From contig NZ_BOOG01000008.1 of NCBI RefSeq assembly GCF_016863115.1, forward strand, positions 182,509 to 246,508: a stretch of DNA of 64,000 bases. The letters are read 5' to 3'. The notes beneath the pieces were generated by a model. It saw only the letters and a program-made list of their open reading frames with translations. It searched no databases and was not told the DNA's origin. Origin of the DNA: Sphaerimonospora thailandensis. Its GTDB lineage: Bacteria; Actinomycetota; Actinomycetes; Streptosporangiales; Streptosporangiaceae. Numbering within the stretch: position 1 is the stretch's first letter; each line of letters opens with the position of its first letter. Made by a program: the position numbers and the translations under genes. Shown here one piece after another: positions 21,094 to 29,185 of the stretch.

Positions 21094-21122
21094 ATCTTGT
21101 ATGTAAAAATTATCTTTGTCAA
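21094..21122 (-). promoter_or_regulatory. Promoter/operator box of DUF1801 gene
   Basis: Minus strand TTGACA (21122-21117), 17-base spacer, CAAGAT (21099-21094). The spacer is unusually T-rich, with TTTTTACATA. The same layout, TTGACAAA followed by TTTTTACRTACAAG, occurs before the HTH regulator at 24874-24902, and the match covers about 25 of 30 positions by eye. I infer a shared regulator-binding site. Confidence 0.7.
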
Positions 21123-21174
21123 TAGCCTCTGCCGGGGTAGGGCCGACAGGGGGACCGAGCGTCGCCCTGGCCGG

Positions 21175-22041
21175 TCAGTCTCGCCGCGCGTGGTTCGCGG
21201 GCCCGGCCCGGCCATCGACGACGTCAACGACCTCAACGGGGACCGGCAGGGCCGCGGCCAGCCGGTCGATCTTCTCATTGAGCGCCCGGATCTCGTTCAT
21301 CACCGCGATGTGCTGCGTCAACTCCAGCGCCTGGTCCTCCTTCCATCGGATGGAGTGGACCTCCTGCTCCATGGCGGAGACGATCACGCCGATGAGCAGG
21401 TTCAGGACGAAGAACGCGGAGACCACGATGAACCCCGCGAAGAAGATCCAGGCCATCGGCTCGGTGGCCATCACGTCCTCGGCGATCTGCGGCCAGTTCT
21501 CCACGGTGAGCACCGTGAACATCGTGAACAGCGACTTTCCGAGGTTCCCGAAGTGCTGCGGGGCCACCTCGTGGTAGAGCCGTTCGCCGATGACCGCTGA
21601 GACGTACAGCAACAGCAACTGGAGGACCAGGATGGAGGCCAGTCCCGGAATCGCGGTGAACAGCGCCGAGACCACCCGGCGCATGCTGGGGATCACCGAG
21701 ACCAGCCGCAGGACGCGCAGGAACCGGAACAGCCGCAGGATCGACAGTGATTGCGAGGCCGGCACGAGCGCGGCCCCGACGACGATCAGGTCGAACCAGT
21801 TCCACGGGTCGCGGAAGAACGCCCTCCCCTTTCCGCAGATCCGCAGGAGCATCTCCACCACAAAGATCGCCGTGATGCTGTGGTCGACCAGGAGGAAGGC
21901 CGTCGAATATCGGCCGGCCGGGTCGGCCGTGGTCTCCAACCCGAGCGTGACCCCGTTCAGCGTGATGACGGCGATGACGGTGCGCTGGAACGCCGGAGCG
22001 TCCACCACGGTGCGAAGCCGTTCACGAGAGAAGGCGGGCAA
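21175..22041 (-). CDS. Single-domain voltage-gated ion channel (BacNav-like)
   Basis: 288-residue six-helix channel subunit, expected to form tetramers in the membrane. S3 contains 'RDPWNWFDLIVVG', S4 carries regularly spaced arginines in 'LSILRLFRFLRVLRLV', and the pore region is 'SLFTMFTVLTVENWPQIAED'. The selectivity filter TVENWP resembles the TLESWS filter of prokaryotic sodium channels, with the key Glu and Trp kept. S6 is 'FFVLNLLIGVIVSAMEQEV', followed by a C-terminal coiled coil ('MNEIRALNEKIDRLAAALP') typical of the family. The filter differences (V, N, P) leave ion selectivity open between Na+ and Ca2+. Confidence 0.9.
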   Translation of the reverse strand: MPAFSRERLRTVVDAPAFQRTVIAVITLNGVTLGLETTADPAGRYSTAFLLVDHSITAIFVVEMLLRICGKGRAFFRDPWNWFDLIVVGAALVPASQSLSILRLFRFLRVLRLVSVIPSMRRVVSALFTAIPGLASILVLQLLLLYVSAVIGERLYHEVAPQHFGNLGKSLFTMFTVLTVENWPQIAEDVMATEPMAWIFFAGFIVVSAFFVLNLLIGVIVSAMEQEVHSIRWKEDQALELTQHIAVMNEIRALNEKIDRLAAALPVPVEVVDVVDGRAGPANHARRD

Positions 22042-22257
22042 GCCGAAACTCCAGGGGGCGAGATACGGTGATCACCCGAAATCCTACGTTGCCTGTGCCG
22101 CCGGGCGCGGCATCGGCCCAAGCCGGGGCAAGGGAGCGGACGGCACCGGCCGCGCAGGCCTACCGCGACGCCGCCCGCCACGCCATCAGCGGGCCCGAGC
22201 GGTGTCATCTCACCGCGCGGGCGGCCCGGCTCGCCGCCCCGGAGGAAAACGCGGCGC

Positions 22258-23286
22258 TCAGTTCAGAGTCTGGGTGAGTTCGTCGCGGTGCCCGCCGTAG
22301 CGCAGGCGGCCGCGGGCGCCGTTCACGATCGGCAGGTACGGCGGCACGTGCCCGCACTCGACGTCCGCGATGATCGGTACGGCGAGGCCGCCCAGCGCGT
22401 CGAGCACCGCCTCGTGCTGGCTGAGGGAGTCGATGCCGGGGGCCCGGGTGCGGCCGACGAGCACGGCGACCGCCCCGGAGAAGAATCCGGCGAGGCGCAT
22501 CCCGTGCAGGTTGCGGCAGATGGCCGCCGCGTCGTGTCCGTCGGCCTCGACGTAGACGATCAGCCCCTCGGGGGCCATGGCCCGGGCGAAGGCCGCGATG
22601 TCGCCGTACGGCGTTCCGGCGATGTTGCACACCGTCTCGATGCAGCCGCCGATCAGGCGGCCTTCCACCTCGACGTCGCCGTCGCCGTCCAGCCGCGTCC
22701 AGCGTCCCGGGGTGTCGAGGGTGAACTCGCACGCCTCGGGGACGGTCCGGTAGTCATCCCACCCTCGCGCCCGATAACGGCCGGGCGGGATCTGGGTGAA
22801 CGTCGTGCCCGGCGCCATCTCCACGATGTCCAGCCAGGTGGCGAGCCCTTCGGGAGCGTGGTAGGGCGTGTCCATCAGGTTGTTGCCGTGCACGGTCGCC
22901 ACCCCGGTCAGCAGCGTCAGCGGCGTGATGATCGTCGACATGTCGGAATAGCCCACCAGCCACGTCGGCTCCGCCTCGCGCAGGGCGTCCCAGTCGAGCA
23001 GCGGGAGCAGGTCGATCGCCGTCTCCCCGCCCCACGGCGGGACGACCGCCCTGATGCCGGGATCGGTGAGCATGGCCGTCAGTTCGCGTGCCCGGTCGGC
23101 CGCGGGCGCGCTGACGTGGCCGGCGCCGTCCAGGCACTCTCCGACGACCACCTGATATCCGCGCTCTTCCACCATGCGGATCGCCACCCGGAGGCGATCG
23201 CGCAGACTCTCGTCGATGCCGCTGGAGGGGGCGGTGACGCCGACCCGGTCACCGGGGCGTAGCGGAGCGGGGTAACGAATCTTCAT
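22258..23286 (-). CDS. S66 family LD-carboxypeptidase / MccF-like hydrolase
   Basis: 342-residue serine peptidase of family S66, which includes muropeptide LD-carboxypeptidases and the microcin C immunity protein MccF. The opening 'PAPLRPGDRVGVTAPSSGI' is typical. The nucleophile is in 'WLVGYSDMSTI' (Ser near residue 115), the Glu lies in 'LIVYVEADG', and the His in 'DVECGHVPPYLPIVNGA'. The stretch 'IRAVVPPWGGETAIDLLPLL' and 'TWLDIVE' favours the MccF-like branch, so both cell-wall recycling and detoxification of peptide-nucleotide antibiotics are possible. The start is the ATG at 23286. Confidence 0.9.
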   Translation of the reverse strand: MKIRYPAPLRPGDRVGVTAPSSGIDESLRDRLRVAIRMVEERGYQVVVGECLDGAGHVSAPAADRARELTAMLTDPGIRAVVPPWGGETAIDLLPLLDWDALREAEPTWLVGYSDMSTIITPLTLLTGVATVHGNNLMDTPYHAPEGLATWLDIVEMAPGTTFTQIPPGRYRARGWDDYRTVPEACEFTLDTPGRWTRLDGDGDVEVEGRLIGGCIETVCNIAGTPYGDIAAFARAMAPEGLIVYVEADGHDAAAICRNLHGMRLAGFFSGAVAVLVGRTRAPGIDSLSQHEAVLDALGGLAVPIIADVECGHVPPYLPIVNGARGRLRYGGHRDELTQTLN

Positions 23287-23355
23287 ACCCAAGATCCTTG
23301 CGTGCTCCCCGACCGGGAGAGCCAAGTCATCCGATCGCCGGTCGTTCACGAGCTC

Positions 23356-23405
23356 CGGCGGCCCGGGCGTTCGGCCTGCCGTGGCAGCGAACGCCCGGGC
23401 CGCCG
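23356..23405. terminator. 18-bp-stem hairpin downstream of SRPBCC operon
   Basis: Bases 23356-23373 and 23388-23405 are perfectly complementary, and the 14-base loop itself holds a small CTGCC-GT-GGCAG stem. It lies 42 bases beyond the stop of the leftward SRPBCC gene and before the LD-carboxypeptidase. There is no U tract, as is usual for hairpin terminators in high-GC actinomycetes. Confidence 0.7.
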
Positions 23406-23446
23406 ATCTGACGAGCCGCCGATGATCGGAGGTCAGGCCGCGCGGG

Positions 23447-24292
23447 TCAGGCCGCGTCGGCCAGCAGGACCGGCCGCCAGCCGGCCAACTCGTGGAAGCG
23501 GCGCAGCTCGGCCACGCCGGCCAGCCAGCCGCCCCAGGCGGCGTACGGCGGGCGGGCCTCGTCGAAACCGCTCGACACGAACGTGAGCCTGGTCTTGCCC
23601 TCCGAGCCCTCCAGCTCCCAGGACATGACACCCGCGGGGCCCCAGTCGACCGAGATCGAGCGGCCGGGGACGAGGTCGATGATCTTGGCGGGTTGCGGGT
23701 TGTTGTCGATGCCGCCCATCGCGAAGCGGCCGCCGACGTGCGGCTCGATCTCGATCGGGTATCCGAACCACGCGCTGACCTCACCGGAGTCGACCAGGGA
23801 GTGGAAGACCTTCTCGACGGGGGATGCGATGACGACCTCGCCCCGCAGGACCGGGTCGGTGAAGTCGCACCGGGGGCCGACCTCGCGGCCCTGGACGTAG
23901 TCGGCGAGGTTGGCGACGGCCTGGCACCAGAACGTCTGCAGGACCCCGCGGATGCTGCTTCCGGTGATCATCTCCTGGTAGTCGAAGTGGCTCTGCGACA
24001 ACGACAGGATGGTCGACTCGGCGCCGTCCTCCTCCAGTGTGATCTCCACCGTGGTCTCCACGCCGTCCAGGGACCAGGCCAGCCGCAGCGTGCGGTCGTC
24101 GGCGTGCAGCAGTCGCTGGCGAGGGGCGTCGCCCTCCGGGGTGTAGCGGCCCCAGAACTCGTACCGCTCCGGCAGGTCCACCTCCGTGTGCTCGGCCAGC
24201 CAGACCCGCAGCGCGGCGGGGTCGGTGAGGGCCTGGTGGACGTCCTTGACCGGGGCGGCAAGGCGGGCGCGGAGCGTCATCGGCTCAGTCAT
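23447..24292 (-). CDS. SRPBCC (AHSA1-like) protein with two START domains
   Basis: 281 residues forming two tandem AHSA1/SRPBCC modules. Module 1 (about 5-135) contains 'VKDVHQALTDPAALRVWLAE'. Module 2 (about 140-275) contains 'IASPVEKVFHSLVDSGEVSA', 'IEPHVGGRFAMGG' and 'SWELEGSEGKTRLTFVSSGF'. The fold makes a deep hydrophobic cavity that binds lipophilic ligands; no enzymatic residue can be named. The ATG overlaps the stop of the HTH regulator by eight bases, so the two proteins are co-translated. The regulator-SRPBCC pairing is a common stress or detoxification unit in actinomycetes. Confidence 0.9.
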   Translation of the reverse strand: MTEPMTLRARLAAPVKDVHQALTDPAALRVWLAEHTEVDLPERYEFWGRYTPEGDAPRQRLLHADDRTLRLAWSLDGVETTVEITLEEDGAESTILSLSQSHFDYQEMITGSSIRGVLQTFWCQAVANLADYVQGREVGPRCDFTDPVLRGEVVIASPVEKVFHSLVDSGEVSAWFGYPIEIEPHVGGRFAMGGIDNNPQPAKIIDLVPGRSISVDWGPAGVMSWELEGSEGKTRLTFVSSGFDEARPPYAAWGGWLAGVAELRRFHELAGWRPVLLADAA

Positions 24293-24863
24293 GGGTCTCT
24301 CCCTTGGAATGGGGGGTGGGCGTCGGGTAGCAGGCCACGGCGAGCTTGAAGGGGTCGCCTTCGGCTCCGCCGTAGCGGGTGAAGATCGCCTGCAGTGCGG
24401 ACCGCAGGTCGTCCAGGAACTCCTGGCGGCGCTCGGCCGGGACGCGGATCTCGCCGGACACGCCGATGGAGGGCAGCTCCGGGGCGTTGCGGTCGAGCGC
24501 CGCGATGTCGGACTGGACCTCCTCCACGAGATCGAGCAGGTAGCCCAGGCTCAACTCGTCCTGTGGCCGGCGCAGCCCGCCGACCCGGCCGACCAGCCGG
24601 GGCGACAGCCAGTACGAGCGGGCGCTGGCCTGGTAGATGCCCTCGTGGATGCCGCGCACCCGCCGCTCGGACACCTGCTCGACCAGTCCCGCCTCTACCA
24701 GGCGTTTGACGTGGTAGTAGACGCGCTGCGGCGTCTGGTCCAGCCGGGCCGCGACCTCGGTGCAGGTGCGCGGCTCGGCCAGTTGCCGCAGCACCTCGAT
24801 GCGCTGCGGCTTGAGCAGTGCCTCGGCCTGCTCGATCTGCTCCAGGTACAGAACGTCTCTCAT
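24285..24863 (-). CDS. ArsR/HTH_20-type winged-helix regulator
   Basis: About 192 residues. The N-terminal winged helix reads 'LLKPQRIEVLRQLAEPRTCT' and 'VAARLDQTPQRVYYHVKRLV', with wing 'EQVSERRVRGIHEGIYQASA'. The C-terminal part ('VPAERRQEFLDDLRSALQAI') is probably a ligand-binding or dimerisation domain. The start is the ATG at 24863, four to five bases from the predicted transcription start, so the message is nearly leaderless. It is co-translated with the SRPBCC gene. Its promoter box recurs before the DUF1801 gene, making that gene a likely second target. Confidence 0.88.
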   Translation of the reverse strand: MRDVLYLEQIEQAEALLKPQRIEVLRQLAEPRTCTEVAARLDQTPQRVYYHVKRLVEAGLVEQVSERRVRGIHEGIYQASARSYWLSPRLVGRVGGLRRPQDELSLGYLLDLVEEVQSDIAALDRNAPELPSIGVSGEIRVPAERRQEFLDDLRSALQAIFTRYGGAEGDPFKLAVACYPTPTPHSKGETHD

Positions 24864-24873
24864 GGCAAAAACA

Positions 24874-24902
24874 AGCTTGTACGTAAAAACTGATTTTGTC
24901 AA
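24874..24902 (-). promoter_or_regulatory. Promoter/operator box of HTH-SRPBCC operon
   Basis: Minus strand TTGACA (24902-24897), 17-base spacer with TTTTTACGTA, then CAAGCT (24879-24874). The sequence ACAAGCTTGT at 24871-24880 is a perfect 10-bp palindrome over the -10 position. The box closely resembles the one at 21094-21122. The ATG is only about 11 bases downstream of the -10 position. Confidence 0.7.
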
Positions 24903-24963
24903 TCAACGGCGTCACGGAACTGGAAGCGGCCGGGGCGCCGGCCGTCATCGGGGCGAACGGATC

Positions 24964-25710
24964 TCAGGCCAGGCTGTGCCGTACCCAGACGTTGGGCTCG
25001 ACATAGGTGGCGAAGTCGTGCTCCAGCACGCACCGCACGGGCACCAGGGCCCCCGGTACCTCCACCCAGCCGTCGGAGTCGAACGGCAGGCCGGTCCACT
25101 CCCGCCACTGCGCGAGCGACCCGGGCACCGCCATCGATGCGGGGGCCACACAGACGATCACCCCACCGGCGCGCACATGGGTGCGCAGCCACGGATCGAC
25201 CGGCAACCCGTCCACGCGCGTGCGGCGGGCGTACTCCGCCATCGGTGTCGCGGGCTCGAGGAGCTTCCCACTGGGACGTACGGGCGCGACCACCTCGGTG
25301 AACCCCCGCGACCGGGCGTTCGCCCGCATCGCGGCCAGCATCTTCCCGGACAATCCCTTGCCCCGCAGGTCGGGCCGGACCGTGATGTCGAGCGCGCTCA
25401 CCGTGTCAACGCGCGCCCCGCGGCGGTGGTCGGAGAAAGCCCACATCAGCACCTGGTCCCACCCGGTGGGCGGCAGCTTTCCGCGGCCCGGCGCGCCGAG
25501 CTGGAACGGCACGGCGTGCGCCCGGGCGACCACCTCGCCGCCCTCGTCCGTGGCGACGAGCGTGAACTCCGGGAAGGCGTCGGCGAGCTGCCCGAAATAG
25601 GCCCAGCCGACCGGGTCGTTCAGGACGAACACCGGCCAGTCGTCCGGCATCTCCCACAGTGGGCCGCGCAGCTCGGGGCGCTCCGCCAGCGTAGTGATCT
25701 TCATGTCCAT
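24964..25710 (-). CDS. GNAT-family N-acetyltransferase
   Basis: 248-residue protein with an acetyl-CoA-binding GNAT core in the middle: 'DTVSALDITVRPDLRGKGLS' followed by 'GKMLAAMRANARSRGF', where RGKGLS is the pyrophosphate-binding loop (Q/RxxGxG/A). N-terminal 'WPVFVLNDPVGWAYFGQLAD' and C-terminal 'LPVDPWLRTHVRAGG' segments mark a subfamily of large GNAT proteins common in actinomycetes. The acceptor is unknown. It stands alone between the SRPBCC operon and the thiol-redox operon. Confidence 0.88.
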   Translation of the reverse strand: MDMKITTLAERPELRGPLWEMPDDWPVFVLNDPVGWAYFGQLADAFPEFTLVATDEGGEVVARAHAVPFQLGAPGRGKLPPTGWDQVLMWAFSDHRRGARVDTVSALDITVRPDLRGKGLSGKMLAAMRANARSRGFTEVVAPVRPSGKLLEPATPMAEYARRTRVDGLPVDPWLRTHVRAGGVIVCVAPASMAVPGSLAQWREWTGLPFDSDGWVEVPGALVPVRCVLEHDFATYVEPNVWVRHSLA

Positions 25711-25780
25711 GTCCGCAGGCTATCCAGCCGCTGTCGCCGCCCCAACCGGATTTCCGCCGCGATATCCGGAATTGCCCATA

Positions 25781-26680
25781 TCACCCCGAGCCGGATGGCG
25801 GCCGGGGCCGCGTTCGGGGGGAGACCGCCTGCTCGGTCGCTTCGCTCGTCCCGGCCCGTGTGGGAGCGGAGCCACGGAAGCGGACGACCAGGATCACCGC
25901 CACGATCACCGCCATGGCGAGCAGGACGACCGCGATATCGGGAATCCCGGCGGAAATCCGTCCGACCCACTGCTCTGCCGCGTACTCGGCGTCCACCCCC
26001 ATCAGCCCGGGAAGCGCGGAGGTCCCGTCGAAGAGCAGGAAGATCACCCCGAGAAGGACGAAGAAGACCCCCGACAGCAGTGAGTTGGTGTGCAGGTGCA
26101 GCGGCCCCAGGTGGAAGCCCCGCCCCCGCAGCCAGCGCCTGCCCCCCAGCCGGAACCGGTCCCACATCAGGGCGAGCAGGAACATCGGGAAGGCCATGCC
26201 GAGCGCGTAGACGGCCAGCAGCGCACCCCCGTAGACAGGGTTGCCGCCCATCGCGGACACGGTCAGCACGCCGCCGAGGACGGGACCCGCGCAGAAGCCG
26301 GCCAGGCCGTAGACCGTGCCGAGCGCGTAGACCGATCCCGCCGACCCCGGACGGATGCCGGCCGCCTTCTCCTGCATGCGGCGCGAGGCGAAGCCGATCC
26401 CCAGCACCTGGGCGATGCCGAGGGCGATGACCGTCCAGCCGCCGATGGTCACGAGCAGGTCCCGGTGGCCGTAGAACAGCCGCCCGGCGAGCGAGCCGGC
26501 CGCGCCCAGGGGCACGAGCGTGGTGCACAGCCCGGCGTAGAAGAGCAGGGTACGGCTGAGCAGCCGCGCGGTGGTGCCGAACGCGTAGGCGAAGAAGGCC
26601 GGCAGCAGGAGGGCGCTGCACGGGCTGACCAGCGCGAGCAGCCCGCCGAGGAACGCGGCGAGATAACCGATGTCAATCAT
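25781..26680 (-). CDS. CcdA/DsbD-type cytochrome c biogenesis membrane protein
   Basis: 299 residues with six to seven membrane helices. It carries the two conserved Cys of the CcdA/DsbD transmembrane electron carrier: one in 'LALVSPCSALLLPAF' (helix 1) and one in 'GLAGFCAGPVLGG' (helix 4). The protein moves reducing equivalents from cytoplasmic thioredoxin to extracytoplasmic thiol proteins. Its ATG overlaps the stop of the DsbA-like gene (ATGA). The partner thiol protein and a CPVC-containing membrane protein precede it in the same operon. The C-terminal tail is Pro/Arg-rich and cytoplasmic. Confidence 0.9.
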   Translation of the reverse strand: MIDIGYLAAFLGGLLALVSPCSALLLPAFFAYAFGTTARLLSRTLLFYAGLCTTLVPLGAAGSLAGRLFYGHRDLLVTIGGWTVIALGIAQVLGIGFASRRMQEKAAGIRPGSAGSVYALGTVYGLAGFCAGPVLGGVLTVSAMGGNPVYGGALLAVYALGMAFPMFLLALMWDRFRLGGRRWLRGRGFHLGPLHLHTNSLLSGVFFVLLGVIFLLFDGTSALPGLMGVDAEYAAEQWVGRISAGIPDIAVVLLAMAVIVAVILVVRFRGSAPTRAGTSEATEQAVSPRTRPRPPSGSG

Positions 26681-27474
26681 TTCCCCGTCACCTCCGGCGA
26701 GGATGTCACCCGGGGCTTCCCGGCGGTCAGCCTGGCCTTCTCGATGGCGGCCTCGAAGGCTTCAAACGGCTGCGCCCCCAGGATGGGCTGCGTGTTCACC
26801 AGGAAGGTGGGAGTGCTGGTCACACCGATCCCGTATCCCTCCTCACTGTCGCGGTCGATGGAGTCCTGGGCCGCCTTGCTCTTCATGTCCGCGCGGAAGC
26901 GGTCGAGATCCGGCACGCCCGCCTCGCGGGCCATCTTCTCGAGCTTGTCGGGGGCGAAGGCGCCGCTGTTGCGCGTGCGCTCCTTGGAGAAGGCGACGTT
27001 GTAGAACTCCCAGAACCTGCCCTGCTGCGCGGCGGCGTATCCGGCACGGGCGGCGGCCGTCGACTCCTCACCGAAGATCGGGAAGTTGCGCCATTCGATC
27101 CGCAGGGTGCCGTCTTCCACGTACTTCATCAACTGAGGTTTGGTGTCCCTCGCGAACTTTCCGCAGTACGGGCACTGGAAGTCGGCGTACTCGATCAAGA
27201 CCACGGGCGCGTCCACGCGTCCCATGGCACTGCCGTCGTCGACGACACGCCGGGCCAGGGCGAGCAACGCCCGTTCCAACTCCGGCGGCATCTGCGTTCC
27301 GGCACTGCCGTTGGCCGATGAGGCCGATGCGGACGGGGTGGCGACCGGCGCGCTCGGACTACCGCCGGGGGTTGCGGTGAGTGACGCGAGGCCCAGGATG
27401 ACAACGGCGACGAGGACTGCCGCGGCGACGACCGTGCCGCGGGTTCGGCCGCGGCCGGAGGTGGTGCTGGACAC
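26677..27474 (-). CDS. DsbA-like thiol-disulfide oxidoreductase, membrane anchored
   Basis: 265 residues. An N-terminal anchor (about 12-33) and a Ser/Ala/Pro linker precede a thioredoxin-fold DsbA domain. The active site is 'EYADFQCPYCGKFARDTKP' (CPYC, near residue 102) and the cis-Pro loop is 'VTSTPTFLVNTQPI'. It is expected to oxidise or isomerise disulfides outside the membrane. I use the GTG at 27474 because CAGGAG lies six bases upstream; a longer frame to 27534 has no such site. It overlaps the downstream CcdA gene, the likely electron partner. Confidence 0.9.
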   Translation of the reverse strand: MSSTTSGRGRTRGTVVAAAVLVAVVILGLASLTATPGGSPSAPVATPSASASSANGSAGTQMPPELERALLALARRVVDDGSAMGRVDAPVVLIEYADFQCPYCGKFARDTKPQLMKYVEDGTLRIEWRNFPIFGEESTAAARAGYAAAQQGRFWEFYNVAFSKERTRNSGAFAPDKLEKMAREAGVPDLDRFRADMKSKAAQDSIDRDSEEGYGIGVTSTPTFLVNTQPILGAQPFEAFEAAIEKARLTAGKPRVTSSPEVTGK

Positions 27475-27511
27475 AGGATGCTCCTGATGAGACGAAAAGA
27501 GAAAACGAAGG

Positions 27512-28093
27512 TCAGTCGCCAGACCGGCGATCAAGGTCGGTAGCGTGCGGCGTCGGCACGGCAGGTGGCACCGGGCTTACCGGGCAGTCCACTTCGCCGG
27601 ACAGGCGGCGAACCGCCGCCACCGCCAGCAGGAGTACCGAAGCCACCGCCGCCACCGGCTGGATGGGCGCCCATACGGTCATCGCCCCGGAGGCACCGAG
27701 CAGTAGCAGCGCGAGTTTGTTGCACACCGGGCAGCCCACAGCGAGGAATGACAGCACCGTGCCGGCAGCGCCCAACCGGGAGGCGCCCCGATCAGTGCGC
27801 ACCCGGGCCCCGGAGGTGTCGACAAAGGTGGCGATCACCAAGCCGCCCAGTACGGCGGTGGCGGCCAGTGCCGGATAGTTCCACCACTGAACCGGTACCT
27901 CACGGCTGAAGAGCGGGTTGGGGATCACCACGGTGGGCACTCCGACGACCAGTACGGTCAGGAGCGCGCCACCGGCAGCGGTCGCCCATCGGGCGACGCC
28001 CCAGCTCCGCAGTGCGGTCAGCGCGGAACGCTGCTCGTTCAGTACGGCGACGACCAGTCGTTTGAGGAAATGCCGAACGGTTGAAGAACCCAT
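27512..28093 (-). CDS. Polytopic membrane protein with CPVC motif
   Basis: About 193 residues with four to five hydrophobic helices. I do not recognise a named family. The helix 'GTVLSFLAVGCPVCNKLALL' contains a CxxC pair at a membrane edge, next to 'LGASGAMTVWAPIQPVAAVA'. Position between a small Cys-containing protein and the DsbA-like gene suggests that it takes part in membrane thiol-redox exchange, in the manner of a DsbB or VKOR protein; this is inference from context. The ATG at 28093 is preferred over one at 28132 because the extra residues are not hydrophobic or conserved-looking. It lies 37 bases upstream of the DsbA-like gene. Confidence 0.65.
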   Translation of the reverse strand: MGSSTVRHFLKRLVVAVLNEQRSALTALRSWGVARWATAAGGALLTVLVVGVPTVVIPNPLFSREVPVQWWNYPALAATAVLGGLVIATFVDTSGARVRTDRGASRLGAAGTVLSFLAVGCPVCNKLALLLLGASGAMTVWAPIQPVAAVASVLLLAVAAVRRLSGEVDCPVSPVPPAVPTPHATDLDRRSGD

Positions 28094-28157
28094 GAAGATG
28101 TCCTGTTCTGGTCGGATCATTCGACCTGCCACGAGCGCCGAGCGGGCGCGGGCAGGT

Positions 28158-28598
28158 CTAGATCCGCAGAACGGACAGCAGGATCGGAGTGGGGGCCGGA
28201 GGGGCCGGGCCGGCGCACCCGGCCCTGTGCCTGTCCGCCGGAAGCCGAGTTGCGGCCTGCGGCCTGGCGATGCTCAGGAAGCCGCTCCCGTAGGAGTCGG
28301 TCCGGAGGGACGGTGATCCCTCGGTCACGCTCGGCTTCTTCGAGCAGCCGTGGCCCGAAGCGCCATCGTCGCCGTCCGCGGTGGCGTGGGCCACGAGGAG
28401 GCCGGTTGCGTCAGGCGATCCCTGGGCGGTCACGGCAGCGGGGGACGCGATCCGCTCGAGCCCGGCGGTGACGCTCACTGTGGAGATCAGCCCGCAGGCG
28501 AAGACCGCGAAGGCGAGCAGGGTGAGCACCAACCCCGGCACGGAGAGCCTCAGCACCGCAGGCGTCGGCACCATTCGGGCGGTGCGGCTGCGGTGCAT
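28158..28598 (-). CDS. Small membrane-anchored protein, unknown function
   Basis: 146 residues. One hydrophobic segment near the N-terminus ('GLVLTLLAFAVFACGLISTV') is followed by an extracytoplasmic stretch with 'ASGHGCSKKPSVTEG' and a short hydrophobic end 'PILLSVLRI'. I recognise no family. It is the first gene of a four-gene leftward run: this gene, the CPVC membrane protein, DsbA-like and CcdA. Its HGC motif suggests metal or thiol chemistry, but this is only contextual. An internal ATG nine codons in (MVPTP) is an alternative start. Confidence 0.5.
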   Translation of the reverse strand: MHRSRTARMVPTPAVLRLSVPGLVLTLLAFAVFACGLISTVSVTAGLERIASPAAVTAQGSPDATGLLVAHATADGDDGASGHGCSKKPSVTEGSPSLRTDSYGSGFLSIARPQAATRLPADRHRAGCAGPAPPAPTPILLSVLRI

Positions 28599-28740
28599 GG
28601 AAAGGCGTCCCTTCGTGACGACGTGCGACAGCAGCCAGCCTATGAGAGGGGATGCCGACGCGGCAAAGCGCCCTCACCGAGCCGCGACCTCGACAACGCC
28701 CCTGGCAGCGCCGTCGAGCCTCCGGACGCCGCCTCCACGC

Positions 28741-29133
28741 TCATTCGAGTTCGTGCCCTGCCGTCGCATCGATGTGATCGGGGATCTCCGCATGGCGGTC
28801 TCCGACCGTCGGTGTCCCGGTCGGCTCGAACAGGAGGATCGACGCGCCGGACGGCGAGTACGGTTTGTGCTCTGTGCCACGAGTGACGGTGAACACCGAT
28901 CCCCGCGGGAGCCGGACCGTGCGTTCCCCGCCGGGCTCCCGCAGGGATATGTGCAGTTCTCCGTCGAGCACCAGGAAGAACTCATCGGTGTCGTCGTGGA
29001 CGTGCCAGATGTGCTCGCCCTGGACTTTGGCGACGCGTACGTCGTAGTCGTTGACGCGTGTGACGATGCGGGGGCTCCACAGGGTGTCGAAGGAGCTCAA
29101 AGCCCTGCTCAGGGCGATGGGTTCGTTGTTCAT
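28741..29133 (-). CDS. Cupin-domain protein
   Basis: 130-residue single-domain cupin. The metal-binding motif 1 is 'IWHVHDDTDEFFLVLDGELH' (HxH and Glu) and motif 2 is 'PRGSVFTVTRGTEHKPYSPS' with the final His. This pattern matches mannose-6-phosphate isomerase-like small cupins. Substrate unknown. It is divergent from a truncated GlxA-type regulator across about 50 bases; such regulators often control the gene next to them, so it may have lost its regulator. Confidence 0.9.
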   Translation of the reverse strand: MNNEPIALSRALSSFDTLWSPRIVTRVNDYDVRVAKVQGEHIWHVHDDTDEFFLVLDGELHISLREPGGERTVRLPRGSVFTVTRGTEHKPYSPSGASILLFEPTGTPTVGDRHAEIPDHIDATAGHELE

Positions 29134-29185
29134 GGGTGAATCCTCGCCCGTTGAGTATGATCGGTGGGAGTGCTAGAAATCGCAC

